From the NCBI GenBank assembly GCA_964641895.1, contig CAZXLA010000034.1, forward strand, positions 1 to 25,854: DNA of 25,854 nucleotides. The letters are read 5' to 3'. Source of the DNA: UBA2421 sp964641895 (GTDB taxonomy: Bacteria; Planctomycetota; Phycisphaerae; Tepidisphaerales; Tepidisphaeraceae). The position numbers and the translations under genes were made by a program. The stretch's first letter is position 1, and each line of letters starts with the position of its first letter. This document shows positions 7,532-14,314 of this stretch, piece after piece. Under the pieces are notes generated by a model. The model was not told the origin of the DNA, did not search any database, and saw nothing but the letters and a program-made list of their open reading frames with translations.

Positions 7532-8332
7532 TCAGGGCTCCTGAAGAATTTTGAGTGTGTCGTGATGAAGGCGGCCATTGGTGGCGACGGCGTCGCCGCC
7601 GTGAATGGTCTCTTCGCCTTTCCAATTCGAAAACCGCCCGCCGGCCTCGCGGAAGATGACGGGCAGCGGGCCGCAATCCCAGTCGTTCATCACTGGATCG
7701 ATGATGACATCGGCGCGCCCCGTCGCCACCAGCGCATAACCGTAAGCGTCGTAGGCGCAGCGCTGGAGTTTGGTGATTTTTTCAAGACGGTCATAAGCGC
7801 CGCTGCGATCGCGGGCCATGCGAAGATCGGTGCACAGCAGCATGGCCTGCTGCAGCGTGTCGGTTGACGAGACTTTGGCGCGCCGGCCGTTCCACGAGCA
7901 GCCCAGGCCGTGGGCGGCGGCGATCATCTCATCGAGCGCGGGGAGATAGATCACACCCACATCAACCCGCCCGCGAATCTCACAGCCGATCAGCACGGAA
8001 TAGAGCGGTATGCCGTGAATGAAACTCTTGGTGCCGTCGATCGGATCAACGTACCACTTGTAATCCGGGTCGCCGACCGACTCGCCCTGCTCTTCACCGA
8101 CGATCGTGTGCGAGGGGAAATACTTCGCGAGAATGGATCGAACGATCTGCTCGGCCTCGCGGTCGGCGATTGTGACGGGCGTGTCATCCTGCTTGATATC
8201 CACCGCCACGCCGGTGTTGAAGTAACTCAGCGTGCGCCGGCCGGCGACGTAGGCGGCTTCTGTGGCGACGGCGAGGAGTTCGTGAAGGTTTGGTTCCGGC
8301 ATGACGGGCAGAATAACCACGACCCCCGACAA
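7532..8332 (-). CDS. hisN: Inositol-monophosphatase-family phosphatase, HisN type (histidinol-phosphatase)
   Basis: This protein of about 266 residues has the metal-dependent IMPase fold. Metal-site motifs are IVGEEQGE (Glu80), DPIDGTKSF (Asp96, Asp99) and NDWDCGPLPVI (Asp219). 'SFIHGIPLYSVLIGCE' and the closing 'GGDAVATNGRLH' resemble the histidinol-phosphate phosphatase subgroup, which makes histidinol for histidine synthesis; inositol-1-phosphatase or PAP phosphatase activity is an alternative. Start choice: TTG 8332 lies 6 nt after a strong AGGAGG that overlaps the end of the upstream gene. ATG 8302 (MPEPNLHELL) gives the more usual family length but has no ribosome site. The gene starts 3 nt after the M28 stop, so it is translationally coupled to the ars cluster. 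Confidence 0.88.
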   Translation of the reverse strand: MSGVVVILPVMPEPNLHELLAVATEAAYVAGRRTLSYFNTGVAVDIKQDDTPVTIADREAEQIVRSILAKYFPSHTIVGEEQGESVGDPDYKWYVDPIDGTKSFIHGIPLYSVLIGCEIRGRVDVGVIYLPALDEMIAAAHGLGCSWNGRRAKVSSTDTLQQAMLLCTDLRMARDRSGAYDRLEKITKLQRCAYDAYGYALVATGRADVIIDPVMNDWDCGPLPVIFREAGGRFSNWKGEETIHGGDAVATNGRLHHDTLKILQEP

Positions 8333-8335
8333 ATG

Positions 8336-9289
8336 TCATCCTCCTGCAGCGTCGCCTTTCGCCGCGGGCCTGCTCGGCTGCGTACTTGCCGGCGCGGTGT
8401 TAGCCAGATCGACCGCTGCCAGCAACACCAGCTTCGTTACGCGCTGCGCGAGTTGCGGCAAGATGCGGGTCACTTCGTCGGTCACTTGGTGATAATCCGG
8501 GTGATCTTCCACACTGAACAGCACCGCCGGCACCCTGCGGTAGATGAACGGGCCTTGGTCCGAACGCATGAGCCAGTCGGGATGCTCGTCAAAGTGAATG
8601 CGAAGGCCGATCTTTCCGCGGGCGTTTTCTTTGCGAAGAATATTGCGCAGCGCATCGGCATCCTTGCCGCCGTCGACAAAAATCAGGTCGTCCTCACCGC
8701 GGCTGATCATGTCCATATTGAACATGCCGCGAACCCGTGCTAGCGGGAACGGCGGCTGCCCGGCCATGAAGCGCGAACCGCGCAAACCCGCCTCTTCACC
8801 CGTGAACGCGATGAAGACGATCGACGCATCGCACTTCACGCGCCCCCGATGCAGCGCATCAGCAATCGCCAGCACCGCAGCGACGCCCGACGCGTTGTCG
8901 TCGGCGCCGTTGTAGATGCGATCATCGCCTTGTTTCTTCGGAGGAAGGTGGTCGTAGTGGGCCGAGACGATGACGTAATCGCCGCCACGGCCCCGGCGCA
9001 TGCCGACGACGTTGGGCGCCATTTTTGCATCCTGCACCGCGTGAAAATAGCCGTCGCCACCGGCGACCGGCACAAGCCCGGCGGCTTTGAAACGATCGGC
9101 AAGGTAGGCGGCCACCTGACGTGCTTCATCGCTTCGGCACGAGCGGCCCTGAAAGCGATCATCAGAAAGAAACGCGATGTCGTTACGAATCTTGTCCGCA
9201 GAGATCAGATTTTCCGGTCGGACCGACGCACAGCCGGCGCATAGGATCGCAAGCAGATAAACACCCGAAGCAAGTTTCATCCTTCGCAT
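8336..9289 (-). CDS. M28-family zinc aminopeptidase, predicted lipoprotein
   Basis: This is a 317-residue exported peptidase. The N-terminus MKLASGVYLLAILCAGCAS has a lipobox-like end with Cys20 as probable lipid attachment site. Two-zinc M28 motifs are all present: VSAHYDHL (His111), NGADDNASG (Asp130), FTGEEAGLRGS (general base Glu165 and zinc-ligand Glu166), NMDMIS (Asp193) and DYHQVTDE (His267). It probably removes N-terminal amino acids from peptides outside the cytoplasm. ATG 9289 or ATG 9280 may start it. It begins 9 nt after arsM and ends 3 nt before the HisN-like gene, an unexpected position in an arsenic operon. A Pro/Ser/Thr-rich tail of about 25 residues follows the domain. Confidence 0.92.
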   Translation of the reverse strand: MRRMKLASGVYLLAILCAGCASVRPENLISADKIRNDIAFLSDDRFQGRSCRSDEARQVAAYLADRFKAAGLVPVAGGDGYFHAVQDAKMAPNVVGMRRGRGGDYVIVSAHYDHLPPKKQGDDRIYNGADDNASGVAAVLAIADALHRGRVKCDASIVFIAFTGEEAGLRGSRFMAGQPPFPLARVRGMFNMDMISRGEDDLIFVDGGKDADALRNILRKENARGKIGLRIHFDEHPDWLMRSDQGPFIYRRVPAVLFSVEDHPDYHQVTDEVTRILPQLAQRVTKLVLLAAVDLANTAPASTQPSRPAAKGDAAGG

Positions 9290-9298
9290 GCTAAAGCT

Positions 9299-10231
9299 TC
9301 ACGGTTTGACTGCAAACACTTTCACGCTCGCGGCGAACTCATTCACGTCGTACCTGCTGAGCGTCTTCGAAAGCCCCTCATGCACCGCCGTTGCCGGCGA
9401 CGACGAGCAGCACCCGCTGCCGATCGACAGCGACACTTTCTTGTCTCCCCCGCAACAGGCCACGGCGGCGACGGGCGATGGCGCGCTCATGGCGGGCGAG
9501 CAGCAGCCGGCCTGGCCTTCGACTAACGCATAGGCATTTAAGTCGGCGCTGGCATCAACCACCGCAACATGCGAAAAGCCGGCTCGCTTCAGCCCGGCTT
9601 GATAATCGTCAATCTGAATCGCGCCGGCGATACAGCCGACGTAGGCTGCGATGTCCTGCTCCATTTCTGGCGGAAGCGGCTTCTTCAGCGCGATATCGCT
9701 CACCGCCACGCGCCCGCCGGGCTTAAGCGCGCGAAACATCTCGGCGAACACCGCATGTTTGTCGGGGGCGAGGTTGATCACGCAATTGGAGATGATGACG
9801 TCGACCGACGCATCCGGCAGTGGAATCCTGTCGATCGTGCTCTGGTGAAACTCGACATTGGCATAGGGCTTGCCGTCAGCGCCGCCCTTCTGTGCGTTCT
9901 TGCGAGCCAGTGCGATCATCTCCGGCGTCATGTCGATGCCGATGGCCTTACCCGCCGGGCCGACTTTTTTCGCCGCCAAGAACACGTCCAGCCCCCCGCC
10001 GCAGCCTAAGTCAACCACCGTTTCACCGGCGCGCAAGTTGGCCGTAGCGATGGGGTTGCCGCACGAAAGGCCCATGTTCGCTTCGGCGGGAATGCCAGCC
10101 AGTTCGTCGGCGGTGTAGCCGAACGCCTCGGCGACAGCCCGCACACCCGCATTATCGCTCGAAAGACCCGCCAAAGCGGTCTCGCCATATTTTTCTTTAA
10201 CGATTGTTGTAATTGTTTCAGAGGCCATCAT
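9299..10231 (-). CDS. arsM: Arsenite S-adenosylmethionine methyltransferase ArsM with Cys-pair-rich C-terminus
   Basis: This 310-residue Rossmann methyltransferase has the SAM motif VVDLGCGGGLDVFLAA. The three cysteines used by ArsM to bind and methylate As(III) are Cys57 (GLSCGNP), Cys150 (ISNCVINLAP) and Cys200 (YVGCIAGA). 'ALKPGGRVAVSDI' is the usual post-core motif. After the core come three vicinal cysteine pairs, Cys243-244, Cys259-260 and Cys274-275, in a linker of about 45 residues. The protein ends with the ArsM-typical 'YDVNEFAASVKVFAVKP'. It should convert arsenite to methylated, partly volatile arsenicals in the cytoplasm. GGAG precedes the double ATG (10231/10228). It lies 19 nt after arsC. 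Confidence 0.95.
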   Translation of the reverse strand: MMASETITTIVKEKYGETALAGLSSDNAGVRAVAEAFGYTADELAGIPAEANMGLSCGNPIATANLRAGETVVDLGCGGGLDVFLAAKKVGPAGKAIGIDMTPEMIALARKNAQKGGADGKPYANVEFHQSTIDRIPLPDASVDVIISNCVINLAPDKHAVFAEMFRALKPGGRVAVSDIALKKPLPPEMEQDIAAYVGCIAGAIQIDDYQAGLKRAGFSHVAVVDASADLNAYALVEGQAGCCSPAMSAPSPVAAVACCGGDKKVSLSIGSGCCSSSPATAVHEGLSKTLSRYDVNEFAASVKVFAVKP

Positions 10232-10250
10232 TTTGCTCCAATTTGATTGT

Positions 10251-10685
10251 TTACTTCGAAGCGGGCGGCCGCCATGCGTTCATCGCGATATCAATTTCAT
10301 CGCGTACACGGCGGAACATCTGCATTATTTCTTCATCACTGCCGGTGGCATGGGCCGGGTCGTCGAACGGCATAAACGTTCGCGACAGGCTGCCCGGCCA
10401 CACCCGCGGGCAGCTCTCATTCGCCCGGTCGCAGACGATCAGCAGATGCGTCAGCGGCAACTTGCCCAGAAACGCGGTGAGATCTTTCGGGCGGTGGGTT
10501 GCGATATCGACGCCCACTTCATTCATCGCCTCGACCGCCAACGGGTGAACCTCATCCTTCGGCGACGTGCCGGCCGAGTGGACGTTAAACTGGTCGCCGT
10601 GATACTTACGCACAAAGCCCTCCGCCATCTGACTTCGGCAGGAGTTGCCGGTGCACAAAACGAGAATGTTTTGCCGGGAAGCCAT
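10251..10685 (-). CDS. arsC: Arsenate reductase, thioredoxin-linked (LMW-PTPase fold)
   Basis: This 144-residue enzyme reduces arsenate to arsenite. The P-loop LCTGNSCRSQMAEGF carries Cys11 as nucleophile and Arg17. The redox relay pair is Cys85 and Cys92 in VCDRANESCPRVWPG, with the CX6C spacing of the thioredoxin-coupled Staphylococcus pI258/Bacillus ArsC type. 'HSAGTSPK' and 'PFDDPA' (with the conserved Asp) complete the fold. ATG 10685 follows an AGAGG-type ribosome site. It starts 6 nt after arsR and is surely co-transcribed with arsR and arsM. Confidence 0.97.
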   Translation of the reverse strand: MASRQNILVLCTGNSCRSQMAEGFVRKYHGDQFNVHSAGTSPKDEVHPLAVEAMNEVGVDIATHRPKDLTAFLGKLPLTHLLIVCDRANESCPRVWPGSLSRTFMPFDDPAHATGSDEEIMQMFRRVRDEIDIAMNAWRPPASK

Positions 10686-10691
10686 GATCGT

Positions 10692-11093
10692 TCACCTCTT
10701 TGCCAACTTGACGTTCAAAAAAGATTGCGCCGGCGTACAGCAGGGGGCGCGCTGGTCCAGGCGATTCTGGTCCGACCGCACCTGCGGCACGCATTCCGTG
10801 CAGCACGCCACGCACTCGAGCAGCTTGCGATGCAGTGCGGTCCTGGGCATGGTCAGGCTATAGTGCCGCCAGTTCAATTCGATGCGCTGTTCGACCAGGC
10901 CCGCGTCACGCAGCACACTTAAATGGCGCGATACCTTGGGCTGGGGGAGGCGCAAGACCTCGACCAAGTCGCACACGCACAACTCCCCCCCGCGCAACAG
11001 CGCAAGGATGCGCAGCCGAGTCGCATCGGCCACGGCGGCGAAAAGCTGATCGGCCGGGTGTGACGCGGCGAGTTTTAATGCGGCTGTTCGCAT
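10692..11093 (-). CDS. arsR: ArsR/SmtB-family arsenic-responsive repressor
   Basis: This 133-residue winged-helix repressor binds the ars operator and is released by As(III). The core 'FAAVADATRLRILALLRGGE' is followed by the metalloid motif ELCVCDLVEVL (Cys39, Cys41) and the recognition helix 'LPQPKVSRHLSVLRDAGLV'. The C-terminal tail is rich in cysteine (Cys94, 97, 98, 101 in ECVACCTECVP, and Cys118-119), suggesting an extra metalloid site. ATG 11093 lies inside the operator palindrome and has no Shine-Dalgarno sequence. The predicted transcript start leaves a leader of only about 7-10 nt, so translation may be nearly leaderless. It is the first gene of arsR-arsC-arsM-M28-hisN. Confidence 0.95.
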   Translation of the reverse strand: MRTAALKLAASHPADQLFAAVADATRLRILALLRGGELCVCDLVEVLRLPQPKVSRHLSVLRDAGLVEQRIELNWRHYSLTMPRTALHRKLLECVACCTECVPQVRSDQNRLDQRAPCCTPAQSFLNVKLAKR

Positions 11094-11111
11094 ATTCGAT
11101 TAAACGAATAT
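11092..11111. promoter_or_regulatory. ArsR operator palindrome
   Basis: ATATTCG-N6-CGAATAT is a perfect 7+7 inverted repeat covering the -10 region and the start codon of arsR. It is AT-rich in a GC-rich genome and resembles the ATA...TTC-type sites bound by ArsR/SmtB repressors, which fits autoregulation of the ars operon. Confidence 0.75.
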
Positions 11112-11135
11112 ATGCACACTGGAATGAAGAGTCAA
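11107..11135 (-). promoter_or_regulatory. ars operon promoter
   Basis: On the minus strand, TTGACT (11135-11130), an exact 17-nt spacer and TATATT (11112-11107) form a near-consensus sigma70 promoter. The -10 box overlaps the right arm of the ArsR operator, so bound ArsR would block RNA polymerase. Confidence 0.8.
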
Positions 11136-11187
11136 GTGCCGGTGTGAGGCTCATCGTACTTGAGAACAGCAGAAGCGAGCGGGGTGC

Positions 11188-11216
11188 CACGATCTTGGCT
11201 CTCAGGCCAAGTCGTG
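11188..11216 (-). terminator. Hairpin after the RTX-protein gene
   Basis: cacgatcttggc / gccaagtcgtg forms an 11-bp stem with one bulged T and a 6-nt loop, about 50 nt beyond the RTX gene stop and before the ars promoter. There is no T-run, so it could be a weak or Rho-assisted terminator that insulates the ars operon. Confidence 0.35.
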
Positions 11217-11269
11217 CGCCGGCGGGCGCTACAAACTTCAGAAGCGCCATTGCGAAAATGCGGAGGACC

Positions 11270-12274
11270 TTACGGGATGGCGATGATAACGTCGTTACTG
11301 TCGCTGCTGGCAGAATCGGTGCCGCTGCCGCCGCTTAGCGTATCGATCTGGCCGTCAAGCCCAAAGAGCTGGTCGTTGCCCGATTCGCCGAGAATGGAAT
11401 CCAGCCCCGCGCCGCCGGTGATGCTGTCGTTGCCGCTTCCCCCGCGCAGGGTGTCGTCGCCGGCGCCGCCAAAGATCAGATTGGGCTTGCCGCTGCCGAT
11501 GATGCTGTCGTTGCCGATCCCTCCGACAAAGCCTTCAGCGGTGGCGGCGATGTTATCGCTTTCGGCCTCGACGCCGTCGTTGGCAAGATCGTCGATGGTG
11601 ATGCTGACCGGCTCGCGCTTTTCTTCGTAGCTGACGATATCAAGTGTGCCGGCCCCGCCCACCAGAAAGTCGGCCCCGCGTTGGCCGACCAGCGAATCAT
11701 TCTTATTACCACCGGAAAGCGTGTCGTTCCCCTGGGCGCCCACCAGCGTATCTTTGCCCCCGCCGCCCTGCAGCACATTGGCGAATTGCGTCCCGGTGAT
11801 GCTGTCGTTGCCCCCGCCGCCGATGACGTTTTCGATATCGGAGCGCACATTTTTTGATGCGGCGCCAAAGGCCGTATCGTTGGCGGTGTCATCAAGGGTA
11901 ATGATGAGCGCCGCGCTGCCGGAGGAGAAGTCTACGGTGTCGGTGCCGGTGCCGCCGCGAATATCATTCGTGCCAGATGAAGCCACCAGCGTATCGTTGC
12001 CCGCGCCGCCGTTGACGGTGAAGGCTAACCCATCGATAGCCGGGACGATGCGATCGTTCCCGTTCCCACCGACGACTGATACGGTGTTGAACTGCGTCAA
12101 CAGAATGACACTGGTGCTGGCATCGTTGGAGTCGGTGATGCGCAGGCTGCCGAGGTCGGCCGCGAGCGATAAATTCACCGCGGTGTTGCCGCTCGTCACG
12201 GTGAGCACCCCACCGGCGATAGACGTGGTGAAGGCCATGAGGCGACGTGCTTCCAGTTGCTCGCTGCAGTGCAT
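11270..12274 (-). CDS. RTX (hemolysin-type calcium-binding repeat) extracellular protein with LEPR-XLL-like N-terminus
   Basis: This is a 334-residue protein. The N-terminus MHCSEQLEARRLMAF carries an LExRRLM box instead of a hydrophobic signal peptide. A beta-rich stretch follows. From about residue 68 onward about 15 GGxGxDxLx-type nonapeptides occur, for example GGNGNDRIV, GGAGNDTLV, GGGGKDTLV and GGAGDDTLR, in two blocks separated by a linker (SITIDDLANDGVEAESDN). These repeats wind into a calcium-filled beta-roll outside the cell. No catalytic domain is visible, and no dockerin-like end. ATG 12274 has GGAG about 8 nt upstream. It starts 15 nt after the aspartic-protease-like gene, so the two are probably co-transcribed. 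Confidence 0.85.
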   Translation of the reverse strand: MHCSEQLEARRLMAFTTSIAGGVLTVTSGNTAVNLSLAADLGSLRITDSNDASTSVILLTQFNTVSVVGGNGNDRIVPAIDGLAFTVNGGAGNDTLVASSGTNDIRGGTGTDTVDFSSGSAALIITLDDTANDTAFGAASKNVRSDIENVIGGGGNDSITGTQFANVLQGGGGKDTLVGAQGNDTLSGGNKNDSLVGQRGADFLVGGAGTLDIVSYEEKREPVSITIDDLANDGVEAESDNIAATAEGFVGGIGNDSIIGSGKPNLIFGGAGDDTLRGGSGNDSITGGAGLDSILGESGNDQLFGLDGQIDTLSGGSGTDSASSDSNDVIIAIP

Positions 12275-12289
12275 GCAAATTCTCCGTCT

Positions 12290-14206
12290 CTACAAGGGAA
12301 ATTCATCTTCAAGTTCGAGCAGGCGCGCGAGCAGCGAACCGACGGCGAATGGCGATCGCACACCGGGCGCTGCGGCCAATAGCGCTGCTCGACCCGATGC
12401 CGGTGGGGGCGGAGGAAGATTTTTGCCAAAGTTGCTGGCAAGGATGGTGAAATCATCGAGGCTCGCTGAGCCGTCGAGGGTGAAATCGCCCTGAGCCCAG
12501 ATTCGATCCTGCTGCCCGAAGTTCGCCGCGAGGCTGGTAAAGTCGTCGAGATCCACCGCGCGGTCGCGGTCGGCATCACCGGCGAGCGAAAAGAAATCCA
12601 GCACGGCGTCGCCGGCCATCGGAATTCCGAACTGATCTTCCACCCCCGCCGCCACGACGCGCACCCGATAGTTGCCGTCGGGGAGGATGCCGTTGGCGTT
12701 GACGACGCCGGGAAAATTCAGCGTGGCGGTGTTGAGCGATGGATCGAACGCCAGCGACATCTGCGCCGATGCGATCGTCTGGCCCGTCGTCAGGTTCTGC
12801 ACCTGCAGATCGCTCAATGACAGCGATGCGCTCACATTGCGGCTGAACTGAAAATAGAACGCGTTGGGCGATGCATCGTGCTCGAAGAGATGATCGGTGA
12901 CTGCGGGCGCGGGGACGGCATCGCGAAGTTGCAGGCCCAGGATGCCGTTGGGTTCATCGAAGGTGATCCAGTCGTAGGCACCGATCGTCAGATCAACCGG
13001 AATGGGAAATATCCCGCCGTCTTCGATGTTTGCCGACGCCACCAAATAATTCATTCCGAAAATGCCATCCAGCGTGTAGGGCTGATTGGTGCCGGGATCG
13101 AACAGGGTAATGTCGCCGATGAGCACCGGCGCGCCGACGTATTCAAGCCCCTGGCCGTCGGTGGTGGGCAGCAGCAGCGACTCCATAAAGAAGCCCATGA
13201 GCTGGATCGTTCCGCCGATGCCGCCGATGGTCAGCGAAAACGTTTGCGTGCCTGGCGCGATGCCCAGCAGTTGTGGATTATCTGAGCCATAACTACCCGG
13301 CGCATAAGTGACGCCCAGTTCCGCGGCCCGAGCCTGCGAGATAATGGATGCCGCCGCGCCGGTGTCGAGCAGCCAGTTGCCGCTCGACGTCTGCCCGTTA
13401 TAGCTGCTAAGCGGCTGCGCGTGCGTGTCGCCGGGCACGAAGGGGTTGCGTCCGATGAACGGGTTATTGCGCAGCGTCGGCCCCGGCGCGCCGGCGGGCG
13501 TGACAGTGGTGAAACTGTCGAAGTTCACATACGACAACGGGATTTGAACATTCGTCGAAGGAATGCCCGGTTCGTCGTTCGCGTGAGCCGGATCAAATGC
13601 GGTTCCGGGGTTGTAGACGTAGGTGCGCATCGTGTCGGCAAAGCTGTCGACGGGCTTGGGATCCATCACGATGACCTTGCCCGCCATCGCGGGCATGCCG
13701 ATGACGTCAAGCCCTTCCAATAACGGATTGGGATTTTCTGCGATCGGACCCATCTGCGCGCGCACCGGGCCGATCTGCTGCGGGTAGGCGATGTCGTAAA
13801 AATCCAAGTCGTCCACCTGCGCGTTCGGGTGATACTTTGCCAGGTGCAGATAGAGCTGTTCGGAGACCAGGAAATCATCGCTGCCGCCGACGCCGACGTC
13901 GCTGAAGATGACATCGCTCCCGGCGAACGTGGCATTGTTTACCCCTAAAAAATCCGAAGTGCTGGCGCTGAGCAGCACGCCGCTGGCGCCGGTGTCGAAA
14001 AACGCATCGATGTTAAAAAAATCGAAGCCGAAAGAGTCAGTGAGCGGGTCGCCGGTGGGCGTGCGCGACAGGTAAGCGTTGATGCGTGGCTGATCCAGCG
14101 CCGCCGACTGAACTCCGATCACCTGCGACGCCGACCAGAGCAGACGAAGCTCGAGGTGTTCAAAGGCTAACTTGTATTGATTTCGAGACATGCGCGCGGT
14201 TCTCAT
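12290..14206 (-). CDS. Bilobal aspartic-protease-like extracellular protein with dockerin-like C-terminus
   Basis: This is a 638-residue protein. Near the N-terminus it has 'FEHLELRLLWSA', a LEPR-XLL-like box. The body contains two aspartic-protease active-site motifs, FFDTGASGVLLSAST (Asp71) and WLLDTGAAASIISQ (Asp281), about 210 residues apart. Each is followed by beta-rich sequence with lobe-like motifs ('DVIGMPAMAGKVIVMDP', 'LDGIFGMNYLVAS'). This suggests a pepsin-like two-lobed enzyme in one chain, not a retropepsin dimer; activity is unproven. From about residue 445 comes the Ig/SbsA-like domain shared by its neighbours. A dockerin-like pair follows (GDADRDRAVDLDDFTSLAANFG and QGDFTLDG...LDDFTILASNFG), then a poly-Pro linker and a short tail. 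ATG 14206 follows a GGGG stretch; ATG 14191 is an alternative. Confidence 0.82.
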   Translation of the reverse strand: MRTARMSRNQYKLAFEHLELRLLWSASQVIGVQSAALDQPRINAYLSRTPTGDPLTDSFGFDFFNIDAFFDTGASGVLLSASTSDFLGVNNATFAGSDVIFSDVGVGGSDDFLVSEQLYLHLAKYHPNAQVDDLDFYDIAYPQQIGPVRAQMGPIAENPNPLLEGLDVIGMPAMAGKVIVMDPKPVDSFADTMRTYVYNPGTAFDPAHANDEPGIPSTNVQIPLSYVNFDSFTTVTPAGAPGPTLRNNPFIGRNPFVPGDTHAQPLSSYNGQTSSGNWLLDTGAAASIISQARAAELGVTYAPGSYGSDNPQLLGIAPGTQTFSLTIGGIGGTIQLMGFFMESLLLPTTDGQGLEYVGAPVLIGDITLFDPGTNQPYTLDGIFGMNYLVASANIEDGGIFPIPVDLTIGAYDWITFDEPNGILGLQLRDAVPAPAVTDHLFEHDASPNAFYFQFSRNVSASLSLSDLQVQNLTTGQTIASAQMSLAFDPSLNTATLNFPGVVNANGILPDGNYRVRVVAAGVEDQFGIPMAGDAVLDFFSLAGDADRDRAVDLDDFTSLAANFGQQDRIWAQGDFTLDGSASLDDFTILASNFGKNLPPPPPASGRAALLAAAPGVRSPFAVGSLLARLLELEDEFPL

Positions 14207-14314
14207 GTTGTCCCCGTCGCAATTATTCTACACCCTGTCCAACAGAATGCCGGAGCACGATCGCCAACGATCCGGCCCCGGCCTCTATGGAACCTGATAT
14301 TCCACACGCAAACG

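Noticed and set aside
7910..8743. Plus-strand frame of 277 codons opposite hisN and the M28 gene
   Set aside because: It spans two well-identified minus-strand genes and shows no family motif; it arises from GC-rich codon bias.
11646..12494. Plus-strand Ser/Pro/Ala-rich frame opposite the RTX gene
   Set aside because: It is the antisense of the glycine/aspartate RTX repeats, which produces a repetitive proline-rich shadow.
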